DNA of 64,000 nt from Butyrivibrio sp. INlla14. GTDB taxonomy: Bacteria > Bacillota > Clostridia > Lachnospirales > Lachnospiraceae. The notes under the pieces are model-generated. The model was not told where the DNA came from, searched no databases, and was given only the letters and a program-made list of their open reading frames with translations. The position numbers and the translations under genes were made by a program. This document shows positions 9,575 to 18,673 of the stretch, in pieces. The stretch covers positions 1 to 64,000 of the forward strand of contig NZ_FMVS01000022.1 of assembly GCF_900102515.1 (NCBI RefSeq). The letters are read 5' to 3'. Each line of letters starts with the position of its first letter. Within the stretch, counting starts at the first letter, position 1.

Positions 9575-10846
9575 GCGATAACACCTCCCTTCCCGTAGTC
9601 CTCAAGTTCTTTCTGTGTATTCCACAGATTTCTGTATACGTTATTCGTTTCAAGGAGATCTGCATGCGTTCCCGATCCGGAGATCCTGCCGTTATCCATC
9701 ACAAAGATTCTGTCCGCATCCACAACATTCATAAGCCTGTGAGTGATCATGATAACTGTCTTTTTTTCTGCAAGTTTCTTTATCTCAGAAAGGATAAGTT
9801 CCTCACTGCTTTTCATCATCATAGGAAAAGCTGACATCTGAAAGTCTAATGTCCAGCCCTGTCTCGGAAAGTCTCGCAGTCTTTTCTTTTGGTTCTTCCT
9901 CGCTCAAGAATTTAAATATCCTATCGCTTGCAGCCATTCCATTCATAGCCACATGGAAGTAGCTGCCAAGTTTTCTCATCGGAAGAAAGAAATCCGCTGA
10001 AAGAAGGATCATAAAGACCGTACTCTGAAGCGTAAGGTTTCCGTCTATAAAGGTTTTTCCCGCAAGTGCAATACCAAGTGCGGCACCACCGTATGCGAAG
10101 AAATCCATGATGATAATGGAATTGAGCTGCATCGTCAGAACTTTCATAGTAATCCTTCTGAAGTTCTCGGATTCCGCGTTCATCTGTTCGTTCTTATACG
10201 CATCAGCTTTGTATGTTTTCAGAGTTGTCATCCCTTGAAGATTTTCTAGGAAGGTGCTCCCAAGCTTCGCATACTGATCCCAGTACTTGGACAGAAGCTT
10301 CTTTGCAATCTTCTGGACCATCATTATGGCTCCCGGGATGAGGGGGACACAGATAAGCAGCACTCCTGCCACCTTGAAACTTCCCGCAAGACCGAACAAC
10401 ACAAACAGGGTGATCGGAGCGATAAATGCATAGAAAAACTGCGGCACGTATTGTCCAAAATAGCTTTCAAGCTGTTCTACACCTTCCACTGATTCCTGAA
10501 CAAGTTCTGCGGTTGTCGCATGCTCTCTGTATGTATTCCCAAGCTTCAGTATCTTTTTATATATCTGCTCTCTCATTACGCGCTTTACAGTCTTCGATGC
10601 ACGATAGCTCATCTGCGTCGTTTTCTTTGTCATGACAAACCGAACAATGAGAACACCTGCAAGTATCGCAAGAGAAATAAGCATCTCTTTTACGGTCATT
10701 TCCTTGCGATACAGCTTTTCTACCGCATTTGCGATGACAAAGATCATCACTGCGTTCATCATAAGTTCAACCCATTGGCAGATAATGTTACCCACTATGT
10801 ATTTTTTACTTTCCGGGCACATAGCCATCAATCTCTTATCAAACAT
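9571..10846 (-). pseudogene. ABC half-transporter with an internal deletion and frameshift
   Basis: The first frame (10846-9803) gives a full six-helix permease domain and the start of the ABC domain, ending DVSFSYDDEKQ and a stop. The second frame (to 9571) resumes as SSEELILSEIKKLAEKKTV and MITHRLMNVVDADRIF, the end of an ABC domain. Walker A, signature and Walker B are all absent between them: roughly 130 codons are missing and the reading frame is shifted at about 9805-9815. The product cannot bind ATP normally. It heads the operon with the intact half at 7916-9574. Confidence 0.85.
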
Positions 10847-10911
10847 TTACTATCTTTACTCCCTTAAAGCGGCTTATTATTTTTTACACTTAAAATATGC
10901 CATTGAGCCAT

Positions 10912-11073
10912 CTATGTGGCATTCCATTTCTTTTCCGTAAATACAACAGTCCCTACCGGAACATCCAAAAGCCTTCCATCAAAGTCATCAGGTATATAAG
11001 ATAGAACCTTTCCTGCAATTTCATGATACCACTTTATGTTAGTTGCCGCTAACAATGTTCCAAAAAATGATGC
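10912..11073 (-). pseudogene. Remnant of a SAM-dependent methyltransferase
   Basis: In one minus-strand frame without a start codon the sequence reads KWYHEIAGKVLSYIP and GRLLDVPVGTVVFTEKKW. The second stretch is a class I methyltransferase motif I (hh-D-x-P-x-G-T). A stop follows shortly, and the open stretch is only about 53 codons. This is best read as an N-terminal fragment of a decayed gene. Confidence 0.5.
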
Positions 11074-11097
11074 TTAAACAATTCCCGCCATATTTCA

Positions 11098-12042
11098 TCA
11101 AAGTGCTTCATCAATTACAGCTTTCAAAGTCTCTGATGATTTAAGTAATGCATCTTTTTCCTGCTGGTTTAGTCTGATTGGAACAGCTCCCTCTACTCCA
11201 TTTCTTCCGACAATAGCCGGCATGCTGAGTGCAACGCCATCAATACCATTCTCTCCGTGTTGGATGCTGGAAATCGGAAGAACGGATTTTTCATCACGAA
11301 TGATAGCTTCACAAATACGCCTTACACTCATGGCAATTCCGTAATAGGTAGCGCCTTTCTTCTCGATGATCTCATAGGCACTGTTTTTAACATTTTCAGC
11401 AATCTCTTTCATTGCCTTTTCATGTTCAAAGTGTCCTCTCATCTCGCAGAAATCATGGATCGGGATTCCCGAAACATTAGCACTGCTCCATGCTGCAATC
11501 TCGCTGTCGCCGTGCTCACCTATGATGAATGCATGTACTGAACGGCTATCAACGCTCAGGTGCTCGCCAAGAAGGTATTTGAATCTTGCTGTATCAAGTA
11601 CAGTTCCAGAACCAAACACCCTGTTCTCCGGAAATCCGCTGAATTTGGCTGCAGCATATGTAAGAACATCAACAGGATTCGCCACTATCAGTAAGATTCC
11701 TTCTTTGTTGTACTTTGCAATCTCCGGAATTATTGACTTAAAGATACCTACGTTCTTTTTTACCAGATCCAGTCTTGTCTCACCCGGCTTCTGTCCGGCA
11801 CCTGCTGTAACCACCACAACTGCTGCATCTTGTGCATCCTCATAATCACCGGCATAGATCTGCATTGGCTTAGCAAACGGAAGTCCATGACTGATATCAA
11901 AAGCTTCACCCTCCGCTTTCTCTTTATTCAAATCTATCAGCACCATCTCAGAAAAGAGCCCGCTCTCCATAAGAGCAAAAGCTGATGCTGAACCAACAAA
12001 TCCACAACCTACTACTGCTACTTTTCTCTCGTTCAGTGTCAT
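11098..12042 (-). CDS. ldh: L-lactate dehydrogenase
   Basis: A 314-residue NAD-dependent lactate/malate dehydrogenase family protein that reduces pyruvate to lactate in the cytoplasm. Visible are the Rossmann motif VAVVGCGFVGSASAFAL, the NAD-binding Asp (LIDLN), the substrate loop GQKPGETRLDL with its Arg, ANPVDVLTY, and the catalytic IIGEHGDSE with His. The Gln (GQKP) at the specificity position points to lactate rather than malate dehydrogenase. Length is normal. It is a single gene with the ferredoxin gene upstream on the same strand, ~90 bp away. Confidence 0.93.
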   Translation of the reverse strand: MTLNERKVAVVGCGFVGSASAFALMESGLFSEMVLIDLNKEKAEGEAFDISHGLPFAKPMQIYAGDYEDAQDAAVVVVTAGAGQKPGETRLDLVKKNVGIFKSIIPEIAKYNKEGILLIVANPVDVLTYAAAKFSGFPENRVFGSGTVLDTARFKYLLGEHLSVDSRSVHAFIIGEHGDSEIAAWSSANVSGIPIHDFCEMRGHFEHEKAMKEIAENVKNSAYEIIEKKGATYYGIAMSVRRICEAIIRDEKSVLPISSIQHGENGIDGVALSMPAIVGRNGVEGAVPIRLNQQEKDALLKSSETLKAVIDEAL

Positions 12043-12130
12043 GATACGCCTCCTTATCTGTGCTTATTACACTTTTCAGTATAATCTTTCATCCATCAAA
12101 AGCCCATGAATTAAATGCTTACTGGGAAAT

Positions 12131-12820
12131 TTAATCAATAACCTCACCATTCCTTGAGATCGTCACAACCTGCCATGGAAGAAACTTACCGCTATTCCTT
12201 ATTGCATTCTCTGCTGCTCTCTGTAATCCTCCGCAGCATGGAACCTCCATTCTTACTATGGTCACGCTGGCGATATCATTGTTTGAAATGATATCTGTAA
12301 GCTTTTCTGTGTAGTCACCCTCATCAAGCTTGGGACATCCTATCATTGTAACCTTGCCCTTCATGAACTCTTCATGCATGTTTGCATAGGCATATGCTGT
12401 ACAATCGGCTGCTATAAGGAGCCTGGCTCCATTATAGAAATCTGCCTGTGTCGGCAGAAGTTTTATCTGACAGGGCCACTGCATCAGTCTTGAGGGATGC
12501 GAGCTCATTCTTGAAATCATATTCTGTCCGGGATCAGTGTCTTCCTGTACGCTACTCTTAAGTGCCATGAATCGTGACCCTGGACATCCGTGTGCTGCTT
12601 TTACTGCTGCTTCATCATAGGCAGGTGCTTCTCTCTCGTCAAAAGAGATTGCTCCCATTGGGCATCCAGGCAGACAGTCTCCAAAACCGTCGCAGAAGTT
12701 TTCTCTTACAAGCTTTGCCTTTCCATCCACAATATCTATAGCCCCCTCATGACATGCATTTGCACAGATGCCACAGCCGTTGCACTTTTCTTCATCAATC
12801 TTTATTATCTTTCTTACCAT
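12131..12820 (-). CDS. 4Fe-4S dicluster ferredoxin-type protein
   Basis: A 229-residue protein. The N-terminal 65 residues hold two 4Fe-4S sites, CNGCGICANACHEGA and CDGFGDCLPGCPMGA. The remaining ~160 residues contain further cysteines, including HGCPGSR, GCPKLDEGDYTEKL and VPCCGGLQRAAENA, and could hold another metal centre. Such proteins are common in Clostridia beside a Crp/Fnr regulator and are thought to serve redox or stress responses; the reaction is not established. It is divergent from the Crp/Fnr gene at 12959, which probably controls it. Confidence 0.82.
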   Translation of the reverse strand: MVRKIIKIDEEKCNGCGICANACHEGAIDIVDGKAKLVRENFCDGFGDCLPGCPMGAISFDEREAPAYDEAAVKAAHGCPGSRFMALKSSVQEDTDPGQNMISRMSSHPSRLMQWPCQIKLLPTQADFYNGARLLIAADCTAYAYANMHEEFMKGKVTMIGCPKLDEGDYTEKLTDIISNNDIASVTIVRMEVPCCGGLQRAAENAIRNSGKFLPWQVVTISRNGEVID

Positions 12821-12958
12821 CGTTAATCCTCTCTTGTTTCACTGTGTTCTTGTTTTGATGCCGTCAGTATAATATACTGTTCGTAATAAGTATGTTGTTT
12901 AAACCACATTTTGATTTTTTTCCGAGTTTGATTCTGAATAATTATATGAGGATAAATA

Positions 12959-13618
12959 ATGGATATAAATGTACTGGAGAAAAGCAGACTGTTCCAAGGG
13001 ATGACAGCAAAAGAACTGTCGTTATGCCTCGATTCACTGGATGCCAGGGAAAAAAAATATCGAAAAGAAGAATTGATTCTCCACGCCGGAGATACGACCG
13101 ATAAGATAGGCATGGTACTCTCAGGCAGTGTTACCATTGAAAGCAACGATGTATGGGGCAACCGTACTGTTTTAAGCCACGTTGGAATAAGCCAATATTT
13201 TGCTGAAACCTACGCTCTTCTTGGCGAAGTCCTTCTGGTCGATGTCAGAGCAAATGAGGACTGCCGTGTTCTCTTTTGCAATATAAGAACCCTCCTTGAT
13301 GGCTGCAAAAAGAGCTCTCCCTGGAAGGAAAAGCTCCTTAAAAACATACTTATTATCTCATCTCAGAAAAATCTTGTTCTGTCCGGTCGAAGTTTTCATA
13401 CTTCTTCAAAGAGCTGCCGTGGGCGTCTTTTGTCATACCTTAATGCAATTGCACTTCAGACAGGCTCGAAGGAATTTGATATTCCTTTCAACAGACAACA
13501 ACTTGCAGATTATCTGAACCTTGAAAGAACCAACCTGTCAAAAGAGCTGTCTCATATGAAAGATGAAGGGCTGATTGAGTACAGAAAAAGTCACTTCAAG
13601 CTCCTTAAGGCAGATTAA
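12959..13618 (+). CDS. Crp/Fnr-family transcriptional regulator
   Basis: A 219-residue protein with a cyclic-nucleotide-binding-like beta-roll (about 20-125) and a C-terminal winged helix whose recognition region reads NRQQLADYLNLERTNLSKEL. There is no N-terminal Cys cluster, so it is not a classical Fe-S FNR; the effector may be haem, NO or none. It stands divergent to the dicluster ferredoxin gene with a 138 bp AT-rich gap, the arrangement usual for a regulator and its target. Confidence 0.87.
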   Translation: MDINVLEKSRLFQGMTAKELSLCLDSLDAREKKYRKEELILHAGDTTDKIGMVLSGSVTIESNDVWGNRTVLSHVGISQYFAETYALLGEVLLVDVRANEDCRVLFCNIRTLLDGCKKSSPWKEKLLKNILIISSQKNLVLSGRSFHTSSKSCRGRLLSYLNAIALQTGSKEFDIPFNRQQLADYLNLERTNLSKELSHMKDEGLIEYRKSHFKLLKAD

Positions 13619-13701
13619 CTGCCTTTAGCACATCCTGTTGTTCAATATCAAGCGTCCCTGCTATCATCTTTGTTTGTAGTCATCTGATTACAGCTCGGCA
13701 C

Positions 13702-13969
13702 TTGACTCAGGTACAGAATTTTGGAAATGCGGTCATGGAAATTTCCCAAGACCATTGACTCATTTTGGAATTACCTGATTTAAGGTCAACGCATCCCCAT
13801 ACAATAGTTGACCCATATAAGGGAATACTGGATTTACAGTCAAATCCTCAACCGTAGCTGGTTGACTCATATATAATAATCTTGGAATTGCAGTCAATCA
13901 GACACACTGCGATCATTGACTCAAACAGAATAAAACAAGATTTATAGTCAAGAACACTCAGAAGCACAA
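13702..13969. repeat. Five tandem 53-54 bp units, each with an internal inverted repeat
   Basis: TTGACTCA (TTGACCCA in the third unit) recurs at 13702, 13755, 13808, 13862 and 13916: spacings 53, 53, 54 and 54 bp. About 30 bp into each unit lies AGTCAA (GGTCAT or GGTCAA in the first two), the inverse of TTGACT, preceded by a GGATTT-like element. The rest of each unit is variable. A further AGTCAT at 13678 fits one more half unit. Each unit could fold as a hairpin or bind a dimeric protein. No gene is visible here. It lies between the Crp/Fnr gene and the rpsI-type junction at 14148. Confidence 0.75.
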
Positions 13970-14065
13970 ACCAATAGGCATGCCTAAATAGGGTCTTTGA
14001 AGCATCTACTAGTATCTTATAGAATCGTAAAGTGAAATTTTTAATTCCCGAATAGGAACGACTTA

Positions 14066-14098
14066 AATAGAAAACCGGAAGCCACCTGGGCTTCCGGT
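14066..14098 (-). terminator. Terminator after the leftmost rpsI-like junction
   Basis: Stem ACCGGAAGCC (14074-14083) with GGGCTTCCGGT (14088-14098), four-base loop, then TTTTCTATTT reading leftward. It lies just beyond the leftmost copy of the rpsI 3' end, so it may be the original rpsI terminator displaced by insertions. Confidence 0.75.
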
Positions 14099-14147
14099 AA
14101 TAGATCTTTGAATATTTCCAAAGAAACAATATTCTGCAACAGCAGAT

Positions 14148-14166
14148 GATTATCTCTTTGAGAACT
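14148..14166 (-). other. Attachment-site copy 1 (rpsI 3' end duplicate)
   Basis: GATTATCTCTTTGAGAACT is identical to 30208-30226, the end of rpsI. On the minus strand it encodes the last residues FSKR and the TAA. As the outermost copy it is the probable chromosome-side att site of the accreted array. Confidence 0.8.
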
Positions 14167-14210
14167 TTTTCACTGCCTTAAGTGCCCTGTTTTAGGCATT
14201 TCAAGTGCGA

Positions 14211-14273
14211 GTTGCTGTTTACCTGCTGCGTACGGTAGAAAGCTCAGGACTACTGTATGCTGCTGGTGGCAAC
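14211..14273. repeat. Conserved 63 bp inverted repeat, copy 1
   Basis: It starts GTTGCTGTTTACC and ends TGGTGGCAAC, and can pair along most of its length around an AAAGCTCAGGA loop. The left arm contains two 11 bp direct repeats (GCTGTTTACCT, GCTGCGTACGG) like those at the integrase-proximal end (30068-30099), so it is probably an integrase arm-binding region. It starts exactly 63 bp from the att copy. Confidence 0.75.
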
Positions 14274-14335
14274 TTGAATAATGATAGTAAAAAATACTAC
14301 TATGATATTGATTTCCATGTAAGAAATAATTTAAA

Positions 14336-15187
14336 TCAAGCACATTCTTTCCGTCCTAAAATCAGCACCTGTCCTTTAGCATCTTCATCATCCATAATAA
14401 TTTCTCCAACTTCTCGCACATGGATAGTGCCGCTTTGAGGATTCTTAATACTTATCACTTCTGAGTCTATCGAAGCTTCCACATCCGACTTCTCAAACGC
14501 AAGGTCCGTATCTATCATCTTGCAATTTATGAGTTTTAGGTTCTTGCAGTAACAAAGTGGTTGAGTTCCTATTATAGTGCAGTTTTCAAAAGTAACATTC
14601 TCGCAATACCATGCAAGATATTCGCCTTTGATAACACTATTCCGGATAACTACATCTTTGGCATGCCAAAAAGCATCTTTAGTATCGAAGTTACAATTAT
14701 CAAACTCAGAATCTGTAATATACTGAAAAGAATACTTTCCCTTTAGGGTAACGTTTTCAAAAGTCAGTTTTTCTGATCTCATCATGAAATATTCACTCTG
14801 AGCCGTAGTATTCTTCATTACAATATCTTTTACTGACCATCCAAATTCCTGCGATACAATATCACAATCTTCTATTCTTATATCCGAACATTCCCTGAGT
14901 GCCTTTATGCCATGAAGCTTTGTATCAGTTATGAAAGCATTCTTTGTATACCATAGCGCAGCGCGGCAGTTCTCGGTCATTTCACTTCCATTGATCTTCA
15001 AATTATCATCGTGCCAGAAGGGATATCTCAGATTAAAAAAGCAATCCTGTACCTCAGTATTTTTGCTTTCCTTAAGTGCACTCTCTCCATCAGCCGGACC
15101 ATCAAACCGGCAGTTATGGACTACAATACCATCACTTCCGTAAAGGGCTCTCTCTTCATCAAATTTTTGATCTAATATTGTTTTCAT
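14336..15187 (-). CDS. DUF3737 family beta-helix protein
   Basis: A protein of ~283 residues starting MKTILDQKFDEERALYGSDG. The body is made of short repeated strands such as LKINGSEM, VIRNSVIKGEYLAWYCENV and FENCTIIG, the pattern of a right-handed parallel beta-helix. This is the DUF3737 family, widespread in gut Firmicutes, function unknown. There is no signal peptide, so cytoplasmic. It is the last gene of a minus-strand set (hydrolase, flavodoxin, lipoprotein, this gene), ending 63 bp from the conserved inverted repeat. Confidence 0.8.
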   Translation of the reverse strand: MKTILDQKFDEERALYGSDGIVVHNCRFDGPADGESALKESKNTEVQDCFFNLRYPFWHDDNLKINGSEMTENCRAALWYTKNAFITDTKLHGIKALRECSDIRIEDCDIVSQEFGWSVKDIVMKNTTAQSEYFMMRSEKLTFENVTLKGKYSFQYITDSEFDNCNFDTKDAFWHAKDVVIRNSVIKGEYLAWYCENVTFENCTIIGTQPLCYCKNLKLINCKMIDTDLAFEKSDVEASIDSEVISIKNPQSGTIHVREVGEIIMDDEDAKGQVLILGRKECA

Positions 15188-15212
15188 CATATTGCCTCAC
15201 TTCTCATAATCT

Positions 15213-15833
15213 TTATTCATTAACGCTGACTGTTATAGTAACATTGCCAGAGCCAAGTAGCCTTCCCAATTCTTCCTCAGACTTGTTATCTATATGACCA
15301 AGTTTTGTATAAGCCCAGCTGTTTGAACCGTAAAACACTACCAGCTGATTACCTGAATACAAAACAATGTCCCCAGCACTTGTAGTCATCTGCTTATCAT
15401 TCCTTGGAATAGACTGACCGATAGAGCCAACCTGTTCAAAGCCACCGTACATAGACATATCAATGATGATAGGACTAGATTCAGCCAGATTATTCACAGC
15501 TTTTACAGATTCATTTTCTTCCCATGTCACAGGGATCTCTTCATCATTTATAAAAAGTTTAAGCGTATTCTCCACCAACCTTTCTTCTGAATCAGTCATA
15601 CTCTCTTCACTTTTTGAAGATTCCATCGTAGCCGTATCAATGTTCCTTGCCTCTTCTAATTCAGGCCGGGCTTGAGTCATTTCTTCATTATCCTTATTCG
15701 GAATAGATACCGCTTCTGAAACTGACTCAGTATTAACAGGCTTTCTGCATCCTGTAACGGTAAATACAACAAGCAAGCATAATATAATCCAGGCTCTGCA
15801 TTTTTTCTTATAAAAGATTTTTTCCAAACTCAT
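15213..15833 (-). CDS. Lipoprotein with cyclophilin-like domain
   Basis: About 206 residues. After a basic start (MSLEKIFYKKK) comes a hydrophobic stretch and a lipobox, VFTVTGC, so it is a membrane-anchored lipoprotein. Residues ~35-90 form an acidic Ser/Glu-rich linker. The C-terminal ~115 residues fit the cyclophilin-like (DUF/PF18050-type) fold: LFINDEEIPVTWEEN, MSMYGGFEQVGSIGQSIPRND, DIVLYSGNQLVVFYGSNSW. Relatives often accompany flavodoxin and oxidoreductase genes as here. The start at 15833 lies inside the 3' end of the flavodoxin gene (26 bp overlap), so the two are translationally coupled. Confidence 0.78.
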   Translation of the reverse strand: MSLEKIFYKKKCRAWIILCLLVVFTVTGCRKPVNTESVSEAVSIPNKDNEEMTQARPELEEARNIDTATMESSKSEESMTDSEERLVENTLKLFINDEEIPVTWEENESVKAVNNLAESSPIIIDMSMYGGFEQVGSIGQSIPRNDKQMTTSAGDIVLYSGNQLVVFYGSNSWAYTKLGHIDNKSEEELGRLLGSGNVTITVSVNE

Positions 15834-16350
15834 AAGCTTCCTGCTTTTCCTCTTCTTTTCCGTCTGCTTCACCCATATCATTTATTCCGCCGCAGAACAG
15901 TGAACCTTTAAATGACGCTTTTTCAAAACAATCTACCCAGCCGTTCAGACCACTGACAGCTTTCTCAGGAACAAAAGTCTCATCTTCAGCAGCTGTTGAA
16001 AGCATATAGACATTACGAAATCTATAATCCGAAGGAAAAAGCGGATTAAGTCTGTCAAGAAGAGTCTTCATCTGTCCGCTCATCTCGTAATAGTAGATAG
16101 GGGTCGCAAATACAAGCGTATCTGCATTCTTTACTTTTTTCGCAATCTCTACAGCATCATCATTTATCACGCACTTCTGCGTCTTTTGGCATGCAAGACA
16201 TCCTTTGCAGAATCCAACTTTTTTGTCCTTGAGGCTAATGACTTCCACATCATGTCCCGCAGCTTTTGCTCCATCAGATACTTTATCTGCCAGAATATCA
16301 GAATTGCTCTTTGCTCTAAGACTTGTCTTTATTATCAAAACCTTACTCAT
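15808..16350 (-). CDS. Flavodoxin-like NAD(P)H-dependent FMN reductase
   Basis: A 180-residue flavodoxin-fold protein: KVLIIKTSLRAKSNS is the phosphate-binding strand-loop and TPIYYYEMSGQMKTLLDR the conserved FMN-contacting region. CKGCLACQKTQKC is a Cys-rich segment typical of the NADPH-dependent FMN reductase/iron-sulfur flavoprotein branch, although too few cysteines are visible to claim a cluster. It probably reduces quinones or other small electrophiles. It lies between the hydrolase and the lipoprotein in one operon. Confidence 0.83.
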   Translation of the reverse strand: MSKVLIIKTSLRAKSNSDILADKVSDGAKAAGHDVEVISLKDKKVGFCKGCLACQKTQKCVINDDAVEIAKKVKNADTLVFATPIYYYEMSGQMKTLLDRLNPLFPSDYRFRNVYMLSTAAEDETFVPEKAVSGLNGWVDCFEKASFKGSLFCGGINDMGEADGKEEEKQEAYEFGKNLL

Positions 16351-16362
16351 CGTTACCTCTCC

Positions 16363-17367
16363 TTATTTCAGATATTCATTGAAGAAGCTCTCAAGTTTAT
16401 CAAACGGAATATAATCCTTATCTCCACCATCATAGAGATCCGTATGAACCGCATCTGGGATGACCATCAGCTCTTTATTATCCGCATATTTGCTGTCCTT
16501 TATCATATCCGCATAAGCATCTTTACTGAAGTAGCATGAATGAGCCTTCTCGCCATGTACAAGAAGTACTGCACTTCTGATTTCATTACTGTATTTAAGG
16601 ATTGGCTGATTCACGAAGGATTCACAGCCTACCACATTCCATCCATCATTGGAATTAAGGGAACGGGCATGATATCCACGATCCGTTTTGTAGTAATCAA
16701 AATAGTCTTTTACAAAGAAAGGTGCATCTGCAGGTAGAGGATCTACAACACCTCCCGCGCGCTTATATTCTCCATTCTTTAAATCTTCAAGGCGCTGAGC
16801 ACACAAAGCCTTTTTCGCTTCATATCTCTTTTCTTCACTGTCATCGGCATCAAAGTAACCTTTTGCATTAACTCTTGTCATGTCATACATGGTCATTGCA
16901 GCTGTAGCTTTGATTCTTGTGTCAAGAGCAGCTGTATTGACAGCCATTCCGCCCCATCCGCAGATTCCTATGATTCCTATTCTTTCCGGATCTACCTTTT
17001 CATTAAGTGAAAGAAAATCAACTGCAGCCATAAAATCCTCTGTATTGATATCAGGTGATGCCATATATCTTACGTTGCCGCCTGACTCTCCTGTAAAAGA
17101 GGGATCAAAGGCTATTGTAAGAAATCCTCTTTCTGCCATAGTCTGGGCATATAATCCTGAACACTGCTCCTTAACAGCTCCAAAAGGTCCTGATACTGCA
17201 ATAGCCGGAAGCTTGCCATCTATATCCTTTGGTATATACATATCTGCCGCAAGAGTTATCCCGTAGCGATTTGCAAATGTCACCTTGCTGTGTTCCACCT
17301 TCTCACTCTTTGGAAAAGTCTTATCCCACTCTGTTACTAAATTAAGTTCTTCTGTTCTGATCATCAT
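16363..17367 (-). CDS. Alpha/beta hydrolase (dienelactone hydrolase-like)
   Basis: A 334-residue alpha/beta hydrolase without signal peptide. The nucleophile elbow reads IGICGWGGMA, with Cys where most members have Ser, as in dienelactone hydrolases. An acid is likely near VLLVHGEKAHSCY and the catalytic His in VIPDAVHTDLYDGG. Homologues in this arrangement accompany LysR regulators and flavodoxins. GGAGG precedes the ATG at 17367. The substrate is unknown; an ester or lactone is the general expectation. Confidence 0.83.
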   Translation of the reverse strand: MMIRTEELNLVTEWDKTFPKSEKVEHSKVTFANRYGITLAADMYIPKDIDGKLPAIAVSGPFGAVKEQCSGLYAQTMAERGFLTIAFDPSFTGESGGNVRYMASPDINTEDFMAAVDFLSLNEKVDPERIGIIGICGWGGMAVNTAALDTRIKATAAMTMYDMTRVNAKGYFDADDSEEKRYEAKKALCAQRLEDLKNGEYKRAGGVVDPLPADAPFFVKDYFDYYKTDRGYHARSLNSNDGWNVVGCESFVNQPILKYSNEIRSAVLLVHGEKAHSCYFSKDAYADMIKDSKYADNKELMVIPDAVHTDLYDGGDKDYIPFDKLESFFNEYLK

Positions 17368-17379
17368 TTGATACCTCCG

Positions 17380-17604
17380 TCATCTCTGCTTCATTTCATT
17401 TTCGATTTTTCTTAGCATGAAATCCATGCAGTCAACTTTTCTCCCGCTTTCGTGGTACTCGTCCATGGCACGGCATCTTTCTTTTTTCAGAAGCCTTACC
17501 ATTTCATCGATACTGCCTGACTCAAATTTTTCCAGGATCGTATCTGTTGCCTCATTACAGCATCCCGCATCTGAAAGGCTTTGCTTTAGATATTCTTTAT
17601 CCAT
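17380..17604 (-). CDS. Small helical protein upstream of the hydrolase
   Basis: A 74-residue, charged, probably all-helical protein starting MDKEYLKQSLSDAGCCNEAT and containing LKKERCRAMDEYHESGRK. It resembles small unnamed proteins found beside LysR-controlled hydrolase/reductase operons in Lachnospiraceae. No function can be given. It sits 12 bp before the hydrolase and is the first gene of the minus-strand operon divergent from LysR. Confidence 0.65.
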   Translation of the reverse strand: MDKEYLKQSLSDAGCCNEATDTILEKFESGSIDEMVRLLKKERCRAMDEYHESGRKVDCMDFMLRKIENEMKQR

Positions 17605-17719
17605 GAGTATTCCTCATTTCCATGTAAATATTTCACTTACAATTCTATTGTATGAGCTTGTAAGATTTTTCGCTAATAGTTATAATGAATATCATATTAT
17701 TCCATTTTGGCATATCATA

Positions 17720-17756
17720 TAGCATTTCGAGTACTGCACTGCGTAGCATTTCGAGT
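17720..17756. promoter_or_regulatory. Direct repeat in the LysR divergent region
   Basis: The 13-mer TAGCATTTCGAGT occurs at 17720-17732 and 17744-17756, a 24 bp period, about 25 bp before the LysR start at 17781. It may be the binding site by which the LysR protein controls itself and the divergent operon. Confidence 0.5.
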
Positions 17757-17780
17757 GCACTGTACGGGAAAGGAATCACC

Positions 17781-18656
17781 ATGGAAATCAGGACTTTAAG
17801 ATATTTTTTAGCTGTAGCAAGAGAAGAAAACATGAGCAGAGCCGCTGAGATGCTGCATGTGACTCAGCCAACTCTATCCAAACAATTAAAATCATTGGAA
17901 GAAGAATTGGGTAAGAAGCTATTTACAAGACACAGTTTCAGTATAAAGCTGACAGAAGAAGGAATTCTTCTCAGAAACCGTGCAGAAGATCTTGTGAGCA
18001 TGGCTGATAAAATCGAGCAGGAATTTCTTTCCCTTGATGACATAAGCGGAGGAGATCTTTACCTCGGACTTGCAGAATCTTATCAGCTAAGATTCCTTGC
18101 AAGAGCAATCAAGACCTTTAAAGAAAGCTATCCCAATCTCCATTATCACATCACAAGTGGTGATACAGAACAGCTGTCTGAAAAAACAGAAAAAGGGCTT
18201 CTTGATTTTGTTGTTCTGGTTGAGCAGCCGGACATCAGAAAGTATGAATATATAGAATTTCCACAGGCTGATACCTGGGGACTAATCATTCCTGAAAATG
18301 ACCCTCTGGAAAAAAAGGAATCCATTCGTTTGGATGACCTGATAGGATTACCTCTTTTCTGCTCAGATCAGGCTTGGAACGGAGATATAAAGAAATGGGC
18401 CGGGAGCAGATTTTCAGAGCTACAGCTGGAAGGTTCTTTCCGTCTTTCCTACAATGGCTCTATTTTTACAAGGGAAGGTCTTGGATATCTTCTCACCTAT
18501 GATTATCTTATTGATACATCAAAAAACAACGGTCTTGCATTCAGACCGTTGTCTCCTAAGCTTGAAAATAAAATATATTTCGCATGGAACCGCTACCAGG
18601 CATTTACACCTATAGCAGAAAGATTTTTATCGCACCTAAAAAATCTAGTGCTATAA
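17781..18656 (+). CDS. LysR-family transcriptional regulator
   Basis: A ~291-residue LysR regulator. The N-terminal winged helix reads MEIRTLRYFLAVAREENMSR, then AAEMLHVTQPTLSKQLKSLE. The rest is the type 2 periplasmic-binding-like effector domain. The start at 17781 is chosen because LysR proteins begin at this residue and GGGAAAGGA lies before it. It is divergent to the hydrolase/flavodoxin operon (16363-17604), the usual target layout. Its stop lies 18 bp from a degenerate copy of the element end. Confidence 0.88.
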   Translation: MEIRTLRYFLAVAREENMSRAAEMLHVTQPTLSKQLKSLEEELGKKLFTRHSFSIKLTEEGILLRNRAEDLVSMADKIEQEFLSLDDISGGDLYLGLAESYQLRFLARAIKTFKESYPNLHYHITSGDTEQLSEKTEKGLLDFVVLVEQPDIRKYEYIEFPQADTWGLIIPENDPLEKKESIRLDDLIGLPLFCSDQAWNGDIKKWAGSRFSELQLEGSFRLSYNGSIFTREGLGYLLTYDYLIDTSKNNGLAFRPLSPKLENKIYFAWNRYQAFTPIAERFLSHLKNLVL

Positions 18657-18673
18657 CCCATCTTTTGGGACGG

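Noticed and set aside
13702..13969. CRISPR array
   Set aside because: Only short motifs are kept between units, the filler is too short for spacers, and no cas gene is present in the window.
13848..14129. A 93-residue minus-strand ORF
   Set aside because: It runs through the tandem repeat array and terminator, lacks a ribosome binding site and resembles nothing.
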